Source of the DNA: Isoetes taiwanensis | Taxonomy: Eukaryota; Streptophyta; Lycopodiopsida; Isoetales; Isoetaceae | Assembly (NCBI GenBank): GCA_021234155.1 | Contig: JAJEKV010000064.1 | Location: 5,392,001-5,456,000, forward strand | Direction: 5' to 3' | Length of the DNA: 64,000 nt | In this document: positions 35,860 through 46,549 of the stretch, piece by piece | Layout of the letters: the number at the start of each line of letters is the position of its first letter | Numbering within the stretch: the first letter of the stretch is position 1 | The notes under the pieces: model-generated | What the model was told of the DNA's origin: nothing | The model's database searches: none | What the model saw: only the letters and a program-made list of their open reading frames with translations | Program-made: the position numbers and the translations under genes

Positions 35860-36416
35860 TAGTGGCACTTTTGTGTCAAACTTAGCCTTTTTTGCATCAA
35901 GATATCTATGTATTTCTACTAAATAATGTCACTACATTGACACCTTTTTGACACGATCACCGACGATCACAAGACATAAGTGTCATAATCTTTAACAAAA
36001 TATTGACGTAAAATTGTCATTATGTTTGATACTATGAAATGACACAAACGTTTTACAAAAGGTGACAAGAAGCTATCACGAAAAGTGACACAAATGCGCA
36101 ACAAAATTGACCCAAAACTTTAGAACTAGGGATGTTATAGTGGAAACAAATCTATTGCTATACTTCGACTTAAATTATATCACAATCTTGTTGCAATAAA
36201 TGATGTAATCGTCATTATAAAAGCTGATGAAAAAATTTTAAAATTTTGACACACATGTGCCATAAGAATGACGTTGCTATTGACACAATTGTATTGACAC
36301 AAGTTTTGACGCAATCAAATTAATTTGTGTCACTTTCAAGCTTCTGACACAAAACTGACAAACCTTAGAAGGTAGTGACGCAGGGGTTGACGCAAAAACC
36401 CTATCCTCTTGTAGTG
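35860..36416 (-). repeat. CACTA right subterminal repeat region
   Basis: Dense TGACACAAA, TTGACGC and TGACGCAAAAA words, mostly complementary to the left side, ending in the inverted CACTACAA terminus. Confidence 0.6.
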
Positions 36417-36805
36417 GGGGGAGACCCAAAAGCTCAGAGGCTCGAGTATATTTACCTGGGTGATGGGACGAATTTTTTTATAATGATTCAGTTGGACATG
36501 CAAGCCCGCCGGACCGTTATCGTGCCGAATTGCTTCGAAGGATCACGGCCCGACGCTTCGTCGAAGTGGAGGAGAGCATGGCCGCTGCCCGTGCCGCACG
36601 TGAAGAGGCCGAGAGAGCCAAGCAACAACAACAAGCGGAGGATCTTGCAACCAGGATCAGCAGCAACCGCAGCCAAATCCAGAGCAAGACAACCCGCGGG
36701 GCCCTGATGGGACTGAGAAGCCTCCTATTAAAGGACGGCGGAAGTCCTCTGCCCATAAGTCGGGGAGCCAATACAAGGAAAAGCTTAAGGCTGTTGGGAG
36801 TATAG
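36417..36805 (+). mobile_element. Gypsy G1 5' ORF continued: coiled-coil segment
   Basis: The frame entering from before the CACTA (GDPKAQRLEYIYLGDG) shifts in a run of seven T (about 36474). It continues as a charged helical stretch: ELLRRITARRFVEVEESMAA, then AREEAERAKQQQQAEDL. This looks like a coiled coil. A second frame overlapping its end is Pro/Gln-rich (DQQQPQPNPEQDNPRG). Domain family unknown. Confidence 0.5.
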
Positions 36806-37275
36806 GGAAGCCTACGAGCTCTGGCCGCCGACAAGATCGTGTGGATGCAGTCCGGCCTCACCCGGTGTCAAGGGGCAAGACCTTGCCCAAGAAGCCGATG
36901 TAGACTCAGCGGGCAGTGGCCCCAAGAAAAGTCCACCGGTTCAAACCGGGCACCGTGGCCCTAAGGGAAATTCGTAAGTATCAAAAGACTACAGAGTTAC
37001 TGTTACGGGAGCTCCCCTTTCAGCATTTGGTCCGCGAAATAGCCCAGGAATTCAAGACTGACCTGTGGTTCCAAACTTTTGCTATACTTGCACTGCAGGA
37101 GGCTGCCGAGGCTTACCTGATAGCCCTTTTTGGCGATGCTGACCTTTGCGCTATCCACGCAAAAAGGGTTACTATTATGACGAAGGATTTGGCTCTCGTC
37201 CGAAGAATTCGGGGAGACCATAACTATCTTGTCCATCAAACATCTTTTCTTGTATCATTTTTGTACGATATATGA
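36640..37275 (+). mobile_element. Histone H3-fold domain with basic tail, inside gypsy G1
   Basis: One frame, broken only by TAG 36901, runs from a Pro/Gln/Lys/Ser-rich tail (KGRRKSSAHKSGSQYKEKLK, GKTLPKKP) into [20 protein letters not shown] and a complete H3 fold. Landmarks are [52 protein letters not shown] and RRIRGDH, ending about 37220. Compared from memory with canonical H3, roughly 20 of 97 positions differ. K64 is Glu, R69 His, R83 Trp and P121 Thr; K56, C110 and H113 are kept. Most of the H3 N-tail (K9-K37) is absent. Loop 1 has normal H3 length, unlike typical CENH3. No stop or shift occurs within the fold. It lies between the coiled-coil ORF and the zinc-knuckle/RT region. It may be an element-encoded protein, a captured gene or a retrocopy. 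Confidence 0.75.
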
Positions 37276-38382
37276 ATATAATCGAATTTTGTCTATTTAA
37301 ACTTTGTTATATATAAAAAAAATCTATAATAATAAATAATTTCAATAATTATTTAAATATTGATGCTGACATCAGCATAAAAGTAAAAAGGTACTTAAAG
37401 ACCTTTAGGGTTTCATTCTTATCTTTTGCCTATCTTGTTCTTCCTCCTCCTCCACGCCTGCAGCTCCAATGACGACCCCAAATCTGCTCCAATGGTATCA
37501 GGATGGAAGATAGACCTCATTGCCAACATGCAGAGCCATCCTGACTATGCGGGCTTCCTTGAGTTTTATACTCAAGAGATGCTTCCTCTTTGCATTCCCT
37601 TAGGGGATCCGCCTCAGCTCTACCTAGAGACAGCTATAGTGAGGGAGATGTTGGGAGGGGACACTCATGCATATGATGTTCTTAAGAGCAAGCTTAGATG
37701 GGGCCGCAATCCAACAGTGGTGACGCATGAAGGCCAGCAGTATCTTGAAGTGGCCTTCGCATTGGCCATTCTTATAGACCAGTATGTGGAGGATGACACT
37801 CTGCCGGTAGAGAAGGACAAGGTATCTGAGTCCTCGAATGAGGAAGACGATGAGTACAGATGCAGAACAGATGCCGCCACACTGAGATCAGGGGGCATGG
37901 CTGACTGGGTTGGACGCCCTCCCAATCATTTATCACAAGGGCAGGAATACCTCCTATTGGAGGATATCATGTGGACATACCATGTAGTGGCTGGCTTGAA
38001 GAGCTGAACTAAAGCACAAGTGTTTTATGAGCTCGCTGAGTATTGTATGGATGATTTTATTGACTTCACGCCAGTTGAGCTTCCTACAGAGATATAACAG
38101 CTGCTCCAATTCCATCAAGAAACCATTGAGCCGGCTGACACACTCCTTAAGCTCAGGGATCTTATGCTTCAAGATCCTCTATCTCAGCCTCCTCATGAAG
38201 CTTTTACGGCCATGGGACCTCACGTCCCAAATATCAATATGATCGATGTTCCTTCCGAGTCGGATGAAGAAGGGGAAGATCTCTACCATAACCCCAGTCA
38301 TCTGAAGGAGGAGAAGCAAGAGCTTAAGGAAGAAGAGGTCACCATGGACCTACCTCAGTCACACCAGAGGTCAAAGCGTTGA
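37276..38382 (+). mobile_element. AT-rich spacer, then acidic unknown ORF within gypsy G1
   Basis: After the H3 frame ends, 37276-37440 is strongly AT-rich and finishes with a pyrimidine tract and CTGCAG, like an intron. One frame then runs 37426-38382 (first ATG in MVSGWKIDLIANMQSHPD), with two in-frame stops near 38005 and 38095. It encodes about 300 residues, including YLEVAFALAILIDQYVED and the acidic ESDEEGEDLYHN...KEEKQELKEEE. Family unknown; conceivably capsid or an accessory ORF. Confidence 0.4.
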
Positions 38383-39440
38383 GGAACCACCTCACACGCT
38401 TCTTCCTATCACCCTTCCGGCAGGGACAGGTCCTTTTTGTGCCACGAGACCTGGTCCCAGAGGCCGAAGCATCGTGGTGGAACCTCTGTGCCTTGTCCAC
38501 CCTGGCCGGCCATAAGAAGCTTCCTTATCGCACTTTCACTTATGTGCTTGTGCTCCGGGACTTCGCTCTTACGGCCTTGGAAGATGACATAGCATCGTGG
38601 ATGAGCATGAAGCTCCTAGTGGCGGCCCCTTTGGCCACTGCTTACCCATCAGAGGTTGCTTCTCTTGCAGCCACCACCATTGATCCAGGGGTTACATTAC
38701 TGCGCCATCGGCAGGCACCACCACCTCCTACACCAATGGATCAAGATGCATGGCCTATAGCTCCTAAATATATGTGGAATTACTAAGTATGGCCTTTGGC
38801 CACTACAATATATGTATTATTATTGCATCAAAGATTTTGATGCCCTTTTTAATACAAGAATTTGTTTTTCCTATATTCCTTGTCTCTCTTTCTTGAGGAC
38901 TTTGAAGTATAAGGAATGACTTAATTGTATATCTATTATCGGTTGTTGCAGGATTGGAAGTGCTATACGATGCAGAAAAAGGGTGGGAAATTGTTACGAT
39001 TCTCCGCGATAACGCTTTCCAAAATCTGCAACTCAAGCTCCGACGAAGTTGGTCATACTAGGACTGCACCAAAGAGGAAGCGTTCATGGATGCTGATGAA
39101 CACCTCTGGGAGTTATACTACGCGATGCGCGACTTCTTTAATCTCTTAGTCATCAGCTCGACCTTTGACTATCAGGATGCTATAATCCAAGATTGGGCCA
39201 AATATAAACTAGTTCGCGCAGTGAGGGAGAGCATCCGCTATTCGATCCTCTATCCCCTTACAACACCCTAGATCAATCCTTTTGTTAACTCTCCTTTGTA
39301 CAAATGCAATTTTCAATTTCGTTGGGTGTTTCCGGCACTATGCCCTTTGTAACTATATGTATATCTTAATGTCAAGTGATTTCTTCGCAAATGCTCTTCT
39401 CTAATGGCATAATGTTTATCTCGATTTCATTTGTATCTTA
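38379..39440 (+). mobile_element. Further unknown ORFs and intron-like spacers of gypsy G1
   Basis: 38379-38786 reads LTRFFLSPFRQGQVLFVPRD, then YRTFTYVLVLRDFALTALED, and ends in a stop at an AAGTATGG donor-like site. 38787-38951 is AT-rich and ends GGTTGTTGCAG. 38952-39271 reads LEVLYDAEKGWEIV, then DADEHLWELYYAMRDFFNLL, and stops. 39272-39440 is again AT-rich and ends TTTGTATCTTAG. The pattern of ORF, stop, intron-like spacer occurs three times from the H3 domain onward. None of the proteins is recognised. Confidence 0.4.
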
Positions 39441-40433
39441 GACGGTGCACGTCTCCCTCCGTGGGCGACACCAGTGCCACCGGGCCGTCTTACACCCGAA
39501 CAGGAGCTCACCATTATGAAGTGGCACCTCACTGAGCTCCAGGCATATGTGTTGCAAACCAATCCACACTTGGCACCACAGGAATACGGGCCTGAGATTC
39601 CTGTTCTACCGAACCAACAGCCACCGCAACCTGCGCCAGCACCTGCTCTGGTTACAGCACTCGATCGAAGCGAGCATGCAGCAGCTCATCCTCGGATGCC
39701 ACCTCTGAGTTTTCTGACTCGTCTGATTCTTCTGACGTTATCCCCTACCTTGGGGAAGATGATTCGAGCAATAGACCCTAAAACAGTAGCAGAAGCAGAG
39801 GCTAAAGCCCTTAGCATAGAGGAGGATGCTCCCAAGCATCAGCCGCCGTGACCCTCTTCTTTCGGTCAGAATAGAGGTTATGCACCTTACAGGGGACATT
39901 CACCTAGCTCGGGGGCTTCTGCCTCAACTGGATATCAGAAGCCAGAGAAGAAAGTCTCCTTCACAGTACCAGACAAGTCCACCAACACCACGGGGGCTTT
40001 CAAAGACATTCTCCAAGACATTCCCAAGAAGGCTCGCGACCAGTTACGTCGGGACAAGGCTTGCTATCGGTGCTTCCGCCCAGGACACCGTATGCAGGAA
40101 TGCCCCTACATCACACAAACTGTGCAGGCCGCCCTTGCCATAGTGGATTGGGAAGGTGCAGGGGACCCAAATGATCCAGATCATGCTGCTGATGAGGATG
40201 CGCCTGACTATACACAAGGTGAGTCTCATTTGAAACGGGCCAAGCCTCAACCTTCTGTCATTTCCACGATTGGCCAAGTAGACTGTAAGCCCTTCATTAT
40301 TCTCATGGATACCAGCAGCACGCACAATTTTGCCTCCCCTAGAATGACGGAGGTTTTGCAGCTCACTCTCTTGAAATCTAAGCCATGTCCAGTTATGTTG
40401 GCTAGTGGGATCGTGCGCCACATATGGGATTGA
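39441..40433 (+). mobile_element. Gypsy G1 gag zinc knuckle and aspartic protease
   Basis: A Pro/Gln-rich linker (NQQPPQPAPAPA) and, in a shifted frame, KKARDQLRRDKACYRCFRPG followed by HRMQECP give a CX2CX4HX4C nucleic-acid-binding knuckle. The retropepsin start follows: ILMDTSSTHNF, where DTG has become DTS. Frameshifts and a TGA at about 39849 break the polyprotein. This confirms a Ty3/gypsy element in plus orientation. Confidence 0.8.
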
Positions 40434-40489
40434 CGCATTAACTTGAACATCCAGCTGCCAGGAGCACCCGTTGCTCTGGAGCCGAGATA

Positions 40490-40970
40490 ATGGATATTGA
40501 TCGCTATGACCTCATTGTGGGCATGGAGTTCCTGGCTGCTGCATTAAAGGCCAACATTGATTGTGTAAAGCACGAAGTTACCTTCAATGCAGCCATCGAA
40601 GCCCGAGTGACCATAGCAGGTAAACCGGTTGTTCCCATTATGCAGTGTATCTCATTACACCAATTGCATAGAGCTATCAAGAAATCTCAGGTTATTGGCA
40701 TGATTCGACTTGCTTCAGTAGAAGCCAAGTCTAAGCAAGATGAAGTTCTTGATACTTGCCTCCAGCAATAGCACTTGTTCCTCGGGAATACCATGACCTT
40801 TTCCCCGAAGAAATTCATCGATTGCCACCCTTTAGAGCTGTGGAGTGCGAAATTACCTTGGAACTAGGCACCAAACCTACCAGCAAGGCTCCATATAAAA
40901 TACGTACTCCTGAGTTAATAGAACTTAAGAAGCAGTTACAAGAGCTCCTCAGATTGGGCTTCATTCGATA
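40490..40970 (+). mobile_element. Gypsy G1 protease end and RT N-terminus, truncated
   Basis: YDLIVGMEFLAA closes the protease. After a frame change, EYHDLFPEEIHRLPPFRAVE, then APYKIRTPELIELKKQL and LLRLGFIR, is the conserved start of Ty3/gypsy RT. Similarity stops abruptly at FIR (about 40969); neither the RT catalytic core, the integrase nor a 3' LTR is found to the right, so the element was cut by deletion or by an insertion whose far side is not in the window. Confidence 0.85.
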
Positions 40971-41583
40971 GGTTGGCGTTTGAAAAAGTTGTGACATTTC
41001 TATAGAAAGACTTTCTCAATCGATTGAAATGTCATCTAATCTATGATAGCTATCCTATAATATTCCAATGTGCTTCAGTATCAAAATTCTCTTCTATGAG
41101 ACAAAAAACCTTCCTTTTTCACAATGAAATGGTTGCACTTTATTGCTATAATTTTCAAGTAAGAATGCATCAGAAAAACTTATGTCTAGATTTAAAAAGT
41201 CAAAGTATATATATTTGCTTTGTTCATATGTTTTGTTTTGTAGGCATCCCAACTCTGTTACAATGGAGAAAGATGCATGCCCCCTTTTCTATGCCTTTTT
41301 CATGCATGCTTTTCCATACTTACAAACTATGGGATTCCTTAGACTATACAAATTTATTATAATTGTGTTTTGAGCATGATGTAATTCAACATTTTCGCCA
41401 AACACTTATCACCACCACACATTCACTTGTGTATGACATAATCCCATTGAAACCCGACCTCAAACTACAGCTAAGCTATTAAATTCTTTGTCAGTGGCAT
41501 CAAAGTTTCTTTCAACACTTTCACTAATATTAAATTTTTTCATTTCCAATCTTTGCCTATGCCTTTCCCAATAACATTATGCA
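40971..41583. other. No recognisable feature
   Basis: AT-rich sequence following the broken RT. Open plus-strand frames (41024-41362) have no motif. Confidence 0.35.
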
Positions 41584-42014
41584 ACAATATGTAGCAAAAT
41601 AACAGGGGGTTCCAGGGGGAATTGATATGGATATAATTGTCGAAACCATAGACCATATCCCTAAAACAATCCAATGGTTTATTATAAAAAAAAAACTTAG
41701 ATTTAAGTTAAACAATAGTCACGTTAGCTCACTGGTCAAATTGGTTAAAGTAGTCTTATTAGGACATTGAGTTATTTTGGTAGAGGTTCGAGCTCCCGTA
41801 TTTCATATTCCAAAACCTTAAGCGAAGCCGTATATAGGCTCGATATACCATCAGAACCTTAGGCAAACTCGTATTTGACATCTCAAAATCATAGGCGTCC
41901 CCAATCATAAATGAGCATAAGCAAAACGAGAGGTGCCCAGAGGCATCAACATATAGTTTGGGCCGTAGGATTGGCAGATCCGACGACTGTGATAGTCCAG
42001 GGTGCACCTCGTTT
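41584..42014 (+). repeat. SINE-like repeat, copy 1
   Basis: About 430 bp shared with 59365-59816 in the same orientation. It contains an A-box-like TTAGCTCACTGG (41724-41735) and a B box GGTTCGAGCTCC (41785-41796) about 50 bp apart, as in a tRNA-derived Pol III promoter. It ends AGTCCAGGGTGCACCTCGTTT. The 12-mer AATATGTAGCAA occurs at both edges (41586 and 42017). Some 140 bp of shared sequence precede the A box, more than a simple SINE head, so the element may be composite. Confidence 0.6.
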
Positions 42015-44210
42015 AGAATATGTAGCAATATTGGGCAATCCGAAGTGCTTTGGCACCTGTTTTCGTTTTCCTTCCCCCCGTTTTTTTTTTTATTATTTTG
42101 GGGTGTGGGGGGATCCTACATAGTAATGGGACAAGTCAGATGCCAAAATTACAGGCTCCCTTCACATGCCCCATGCCTAGGTTCAATATTTTCAGTTGGT
42201 GTTGCAATATGTGGGCCATTTTCTATTAGTATAGATTGACATGCCTTAACTTGCACCTTCATCGTTCCACTCAATGAGTAAAGTTGAGCTCCATGGAAAT
42301 TAATGAATTGCAAATTTTATGGTGTACGCATGTCTATGTATGAGAGAGGCTTTTGTATTGGTGATGAAAGTTGAATGGATTCATCGCCTTTCCAAGTCTA
42401 TAATATTACTACTGTGTTTACATGCTCAAAATAATTGTCTCACAGTGAAATCATTGTGTTATAAAGTTCTATCAAAGATGAACTTTGCATTTCATTAAAC
42501 CTAATGTACTTGAGTTGTTTATGTAAGATCTTGAAGTACAAAAGTGATGAAGGTTATAATCTAAAGCATCATATTCTTTGAACACGATCACCATTTATTT
42601 GGGTTAATATAATGGTGACATAAAAAATGTTTTGATACTTTAAGTCGAGTAAGATTGCTTAAAGGACAATGCAATCATCAAAATGCAATAGATAAACAAC
42701 ACTTTTGCAAGAATCTTTCTCTAGGGATGCTTCATTATATAAGATAAGGAAGGACATAAGGATTATGGAACTGCCATGGTAGTTGCAGATGTTGTTAAAA
42801 GTTAAGACACACTTTTTAAGCCTTATGAAGACAGCATGCAAGATGGGTTATTAAACATTTATAATCATACTATAATAATAGATAGAGAGATAGATGTTCT
42901 TTACTACCCAAGGTATATTGATAATGTATGCCAAGGTGGTGTCATGGGATTGGATTTTGGTTGGTTTTATCATAAAAGTCTAATTGGTATAATTGTTAAA
43001 CTATATTGGGATTCGATTGCATTGTGCATGCTTTGTGCTTTTTGACACTAGCCAAGTTTCTTATATTATGATTGGAATCTTCCACGTATTATTTGAAATC
43101 TCCCAAGTTCCATGACGACAAAAATAGGAATGTCTAGAAACAATCATGTTGATTCCTTCGTGAGCTTATATTCCCCCGTTATTCATGTTGTCGAACAAAG
43201 AAGGATTGGCTTTTTATTATATAGATAGTTTGTTGTCATTAATATTGCAAAGTTGGCTTTCCACACATCTGGCTTGATGAAATGTTCTCATGACCTCAAG
43301 AACTTTAAATTAAAAAGGACATTGTGTGCGTATGAACAAAGTTTCTTGAAATTATGGCAAAGTTGAAAGTTTCTAGCAAATGAAGTTGAATAGATTTAAT
43401 GTATATAGAATTTGAGAAAATGTGTTCAAAACAAAGGCAAAGCAAAGAGGAATAGGAAGAAAGAGGAAGAGTTTATTGTTGAGCAAATAATACAATAAAG
43501 ATCTATGAGGATGTATTTGGTTTTCCTATAAGATGTTTGAAGGTATTATGGTATATTGCTTTTACATTCATATGTTTATGAGTGCAATATTAAATCTTTT
43601 TTATTATATTTCTCGTTTTGGGGATGAAACATCCTTTGAAATGGTATTTGAGTGAACGAATAAGACATAGTGATGTTAGTTTTCTCGTTTCGAAATTCTG
43701 AATTGAATTGGATTTTCTGGTCTCGGAGACCAAAAAGGCTTATGGGATTAAAAAAAAAAGGAATTATTCACCACTCAAATGTACCTCAGAGCATTGCATG
43801 TGCAAGGAAAATATTTATTTTTTTACTCTACAAAATAATCAAATTAAAGCAAGATACATTGTCATCTAAATTGAGCCCAAGTTCCAAAATTATCACATTT
43901 AACAAGCAATTTGCAAGAAGCATTGAATTGCAATACAACCTATAACAGATAGGCATAGCATAAATGATTCTATATATGCAACAGTATGTACAAGATCAGA
44001 TAAAAGGACCCCTGATTTCTTCAAATTACAGTTAAAGCCGCCTGGAACGAAAACTCGGAATCAGATGCTTTATAGAATAATATATAGTGTGTTTAAGTGG
44101 AGCTCCAAAACTTGGATGTGACAGTAAGAAACCCAGATAGGGAAATTCCTTTTTCAAATTTTTGAGGTGCTCTATAGGGGATGAGAAATTCAAAATGCAG
44201 ATTAAAATCG
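42015..44210. other. Intergenic, no gene recognised
   Basis: AT-rich. A TTTTTTTTTTT tract at 42080. Nothing supported; the right end should include the 3' UTR of the CLE gene. Confidence 0.35.
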
Positions 44211-44734
44211 TTAACAGGGGTTGCAGAGGACGACAGGCCTCCTAGGAGGGACTCTAGATGTGGGATTGCTGCTGTGATGAAGAGGGTCTGGACCTGTTGG
44301 AACGTATCGATCAGTCTGGAAACGATCATTCTGCTCAGAAGAGATAGAAGCTAATTTTCGTTTTGATGCAGAGGCTTCGGAGGTAAGATGCAACTGAGAA
44401 AATTTTCGAGGCAGTCTGCTACCCTGCAACATGCACTCATAAATTCTTAAAACCATCTAAATCGAAACGAAACAAAACAGCAGCGCAATTATTGGTTGGT
44501 TAATTACCTGGGTTAAATACCGGTGCTGCAAACGCACGGGCCGATGGGCTGCTGCTTCATGCTCTGCAGTTACAGAAAATTTAAAATCTGAGCCAAATTC
44601 TGAAGAACGCAATAGTCTAAAATTTGAGAAAAAACGAGTGTTTGAATTAGGAAAATACCTGAATGAAGATGAAGGGAGAGAGCAAAAAATGAATGGGAAA
44701 AAACCAACAAAGCGATGACGAAGAAGCGGGTCAT
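44211..44734 (-). CDS. CLE peptide precursor, CLAVATA3-like
   Basis: Three exons with GT-AG introns and matching phase: 44734-44659, 44563-44508 and 44423-44211, giving 114 residues. Residues 1-20 form a signal peptide (MTRFFVIALLVFSHSFFALS). A basic/Ser-rich propeptide follows. Residues 83-94 are RYVPTGPDPLHH, a full 12-residue CLE motif very close to that of CLV3; the Pro residues at motif positions 4, 7 and 9 and the terminal His pair are present. A 20-residue tail (SSNPTSRVPPRRPVVLCNPC) follows. Two introns and a C-terminal extension are also features of CLV3, unlike most CLE genes, which are intronless and end at the motif. The product would be secreted, processed and perceived by LRR receptor kinases controlling meristem cell fate. 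The family call is strong; orthology to CLV3 is inference. Confidence 0.88.
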
Positions 44735-46545
44735 GGCTGGAGGAAAGGAGAAAAGACAAGGTGTGCTGCAGCGGCGAGGGAAGGCTAAATACAGGCGGAT
44801 GGTCACAGGGCGAAAGCTCGTCAAAGAGCTTGATTTAATCATAAAAAAAATGGGCAGATTCCAGACAACAAGAGCTGTTCATGGCCGATAAGCGGAGCCG
44901 GAAAAGCGAGCGAATCCAGAAGCAGGTAGCATCTGGAATTTTGTAGAATGCAAATGCAAACTCATGCTCGTCATCGAAACCGGCGCATTTTTTTTTTGTT
45001 TAAATTTTTGTAGGATTCTTGCATGCCGACCACCCGCCGCCGTTTAAACGGACACGGTATCATTCCAATGGTCTCATTTTTTTTCCCTTAAAATTTTACT
45101 CCTTCAATATATCCAATGGTCCTCCATAATATTGAACTCCTTCATAATTTGAATTCAACCTCACAACCAAAACTAACTCACCATCCCCCCCTCGAGTCCT
45201 CCCCTTCTCCCTAGACTCTTAATGATTCTCCATACTATTGAACTCCCTCATACCACCTCACAACCAAGCCCCAAGCCCTCGCTTCGCTCCTCCCCAGACC
45301 GCTCGTGTGCCCCGTCCTCCCACAACTTACCTTAACCCATTTTTAATCATCCTTGCACTGCACTCCCCCTCCCTCTAATCTACCACATTAGCTTCCCCTC
45401 CATTCCCACATGGCTTCGTCGCTAAAGGGAAACTCGGGAATCAATCCCATTCTTCAATACAAAGATAATGCATGTGTCGTGTCGTTTAATACGAACAACT
45501 CAGAATCTTGTGGCGTACTTTGTTTATGGAACCTTCTTTATAGCATAACCATGCATCGTATTACAACAATGACACAAATACAAGCATACGATATAGGACC
45601 ACCATGCCCTTGTCTTACGCCTATAACCACCTGCTCAGTTACAATAGTAAATCTATGACACATAAAACAACTTGAAATACATAGTCTGATATCAATTGCC
45701 ATTGTTAATATAACATATACATGCAATACTTTCTTTGCAATGGCTCTTGAACCCACTCTCAAGCATCACTAATGTATCCCTTTTAAAATGTAAAACAATG
45801 TGCTTCTTTTATGTGGTCTCTATTAAGTCACACTATGGAACATCTTGATCTCTATCATGAGTGAAAATTCTCGTTGCAAATTGTTAGAAATCTTGTCCAT
45901 TACACGAAACTTTGAGAATAAATACTATAAGAGCATAAGTTTCTCTTTTTGTTTGCTGTTTTTGGGTTGCCCTTAGGGGCAAGCCCTTGCTTACATGAGA
46001 ATGCAAAATATGCCAGGTATATTTCGAAATATTCGTGGATATCCTACATGATTGTCCCAAACTGGTTGTAGCCAGTCATTCTACCCGTCGCCCCTATTGC
46101 AGATCGAGCCATGTAGCACCGTTTCAAACTAGCAAATCAAATGCGATCGGGGATCTCCGGTGATGTCGGCTCAGAAGAGGAGCTCAAGGTATGGATAGCT
46201 TGCAAAAAATATGATCTAGGTTTTGTGTTCTCTTCAAACAACAACGGGGACAGGTGCATTATACTGACCCCAACCCACATGATGCTATCGTAGCCCTCCA
46301 TTTCAAGCTTCGACAGCCAGATATCAGCCATGTAGGGGAGGAGGGTTGTATAATGCACTCTACCCCAACAATGCTTGCTCTGAAGTCCAGTTCTTCCATC
46401 CATTGGACCTGATCCATTTATATGTTGGGAGTAGGTAGGCATGGAGTGGCCAGGATCGGACCTTCCCCTCAGAATGAGGAAACAGCTTTGGCAGAACTTG
46501 ACAGGTAGACTTTCAGGAATTTGCAGATTTTTTTAGGTTTGAATA
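44735..46545. other. CLE upstream region; pyrimidine-rich block; repeat fragment
   Basis: 44735-44960 is probably CLE promoter and leader. 45150-45400 is rich in CCCTCC words with a duplicated phrase (TCCATA-TATTGAACTCC-TCATA...CCTCACAACCA). 45955-46060 (GGGTTGCCCTTAGGGGCAAGCC) resembles 57412-57510. Open frames at 46137-46442 are not recognised. Confidence 0.4.
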
Positions 46546-46549
46546 GTTA

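Larger units (their letters stand above)
23835..36416. mobile_element. CACTA (En/Spm-type) DNA transposon, ~12.6 kb, with nested insertions
   Basis: The left end reads CACTACAACATAATAGGG and the right end, reverse complemented, CACTACAAGAGGATAGGG: the CACTACAA terminal inverted repeat of this superfamily. Flanking triplets are AGG and GGG, a 3-bp target duplication with one mismatch. The subterminal 0.6-0.9 kb on each side is dense in GCGTCA/TGACGC and GACACAA words, as expected for transposase-binding subterminal repeats. Removing it rejoins an open frame of the host gypsy element. No TNP1/TNP2 transposase is recognised, so it looks non-autonomous or gutted. It contains a complete gypsy element, a minisatellite, a LINE 3' end and a possible gene fragment. 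Confidence 0.75.

Noticed and set aside
36916-37275. A normal replication-type histone H3 gene
   Set aside because: No ATG or H3 N-tail at the right place, TAG upstream at 36901, many substitutions at invariant positions, and location inside a gypsy element.
36916-37275. Straightforward CENH3 assignment
   Set aside because: Loop 1 lacks the extra residue(s) usual in CENH3 and the fold is closer to canonical H3; the long basic tail alone is insufficient.
41785-41796. tRNA gene at the GGTTCGAG box
   Set aside because: A and B boxes are present but no cloverleaf (no paired acceptor stem or anticodon arm) can be drawn; present as a repeat, hence SINE-like.
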